Positions 63,736 through 64,000 of a stretch of DNA of 64,000 nt are shown here, piece by piece. Source of the DNA: Paraburkholderia terricola (lineage in GTDB: Bacteria > Pseudomonadota > Gammaproteobacteria > Burkholderiales > Burkholderiaceae); NCBI RefSeq assembly GCF_900142195.1, contig NZ_FRAB01000013.1:29405-93404 (forward strand). Reading direction: 5' to 3'. Every line of letters starts with the position of its first letter. Position 1 is the first letter of the stretch. Made by a program: the position numbers and the translations under genes. The notes beneath the pieces were generated by a model, which had not been told where the DNA came from, ran no database searches, and saw nothing but the letters and a program-made list of their open reading frames with translations.

Positions 63736-64000
63736 ATGTCGGTCTATGTCGATGAAGGATTCAGGCCTTGTGTCACCGAACGCGCAACCGTCGCATTCCG
63801 GGTGTGCCGCGACGATCGCGCGCAAGTCTTCGAGATCAGCGCGGAGGCACTGATGGCTTTTTGCGGGGCTGCGAGCAGTCGAAGGAAAGACCTGCTCGTC
63901 GCATTCGAACACGCGCAAGGGGAAATCCTGACGGTCGCGGCGCGCAAATGGACGTTCAAGCCAACGGAGCCGGTGCGGCTCGGCCTCGACGAATTCCGAA
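63736..64000 (+). CDS. DUF1488-like protein, N-terminal 88 codons; C-terminus beyond the right edge
   Basis: Open from ATG 63736 (GGGAGAAC upstream) to the window end. It reads MSVYVDEGFRPCVTERATVA, then VFEISAEALMAFCGA and HAQGEILTVAARKWTFKP. The V-x-F-x-V, I-S-x-E-A-L and I-x-x-x-A pattern recalls DUF1488, a small domain of unknown function common in Burkholderiaceae. Truncated by the window, so the call is tentative. Confidence 0.5.
   Translation, partial: MSVYVDEGFRPCVTERATVAFRVCRDDRAQVFEISAEALMAFCGAASSRRKDLLVAFEHAQGEILTVAARKWTFKPTEPVRLGLDEFR

Overview
The window is GC-rich DNA from a beta-proteobacterium, most likely a plant- or soil-associated Paraburkholderia, Caballeronia or Burkholderia. 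This rests on gene content: ESPR-type trimeric autotransporters, an HpnR-type radical SAM protein, chrBA followed by an MFS gene and a YncE-like gene, a DnaE2 mutasome remnant and a D-apiose pathway. No rRNA, tRNA, transposase gene or CRISPR array was seen. Species assignment is inference.

Left part (1-9.2 kb) is an accessory surface-variation block. It carries a trimeric autotransporter adhesin running off the left edge, translationally coupled (ATGA overlap) to an EAL-domain gene. It also has two Hin/Pin-type serine recombinases, a GT34-like glycosyltransferase and two paralogous OmpR-type response regulators, one with a destroyed phosphorylation site. Upstream of the EAL-adhesin pair lie two 26-bp dyads built like Hin crossover sites, with identical left arms and opposite central dinucleotides. 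This is the best candidate for an undescribed switch. The intergenic stretches here look AT-rich.

9.4-21 kb: a LexA box, an in-frame scar that looks like an imuA-imuB deletion, and an intact dnaE2. Then come a divergent LysR/SDR pair, a chemoreceptor gene fragment, a hopanoid C-3 methylase-like gene, small envelope proteins, an alpha/beta hydrolase, a frameshifted gene and a BON-domain protein. 21-28 kb: a 1-kb AT-rich leader, a second complete adhesin (1,594 aa) and an OmpA-like lipoprotein.

28-43 kb: small regulator/target pairs (CynR-like LysR; TetR and metallo-hydrolase with twin operators), a GT9-like glycosyltransferase, a secreted lipoprotein, the chrB-chrA-MFS-YncE operon, a DUF4142-cupredoxin-ECF sigma cluster and an acyltransferase-3 protein.

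43.4-56.7 kb: one long minus-strand operon matching D-apiose use. It encodes a sugar ABC importer, D-apiose dehydrogenase, apionolactonase, an MFS carrier, apionate oxidoisomerase, a RuBisCO-like enzyme, a DUF1537 kinase and a GntR regulator. A shared 16-bp motif lies before the first gene and before the regulator. It is divergent from an MFS-DapA-like-LacI locus with two LacI-type operators. The right end holds a LysR/GST/PPOX group and a partial gene.
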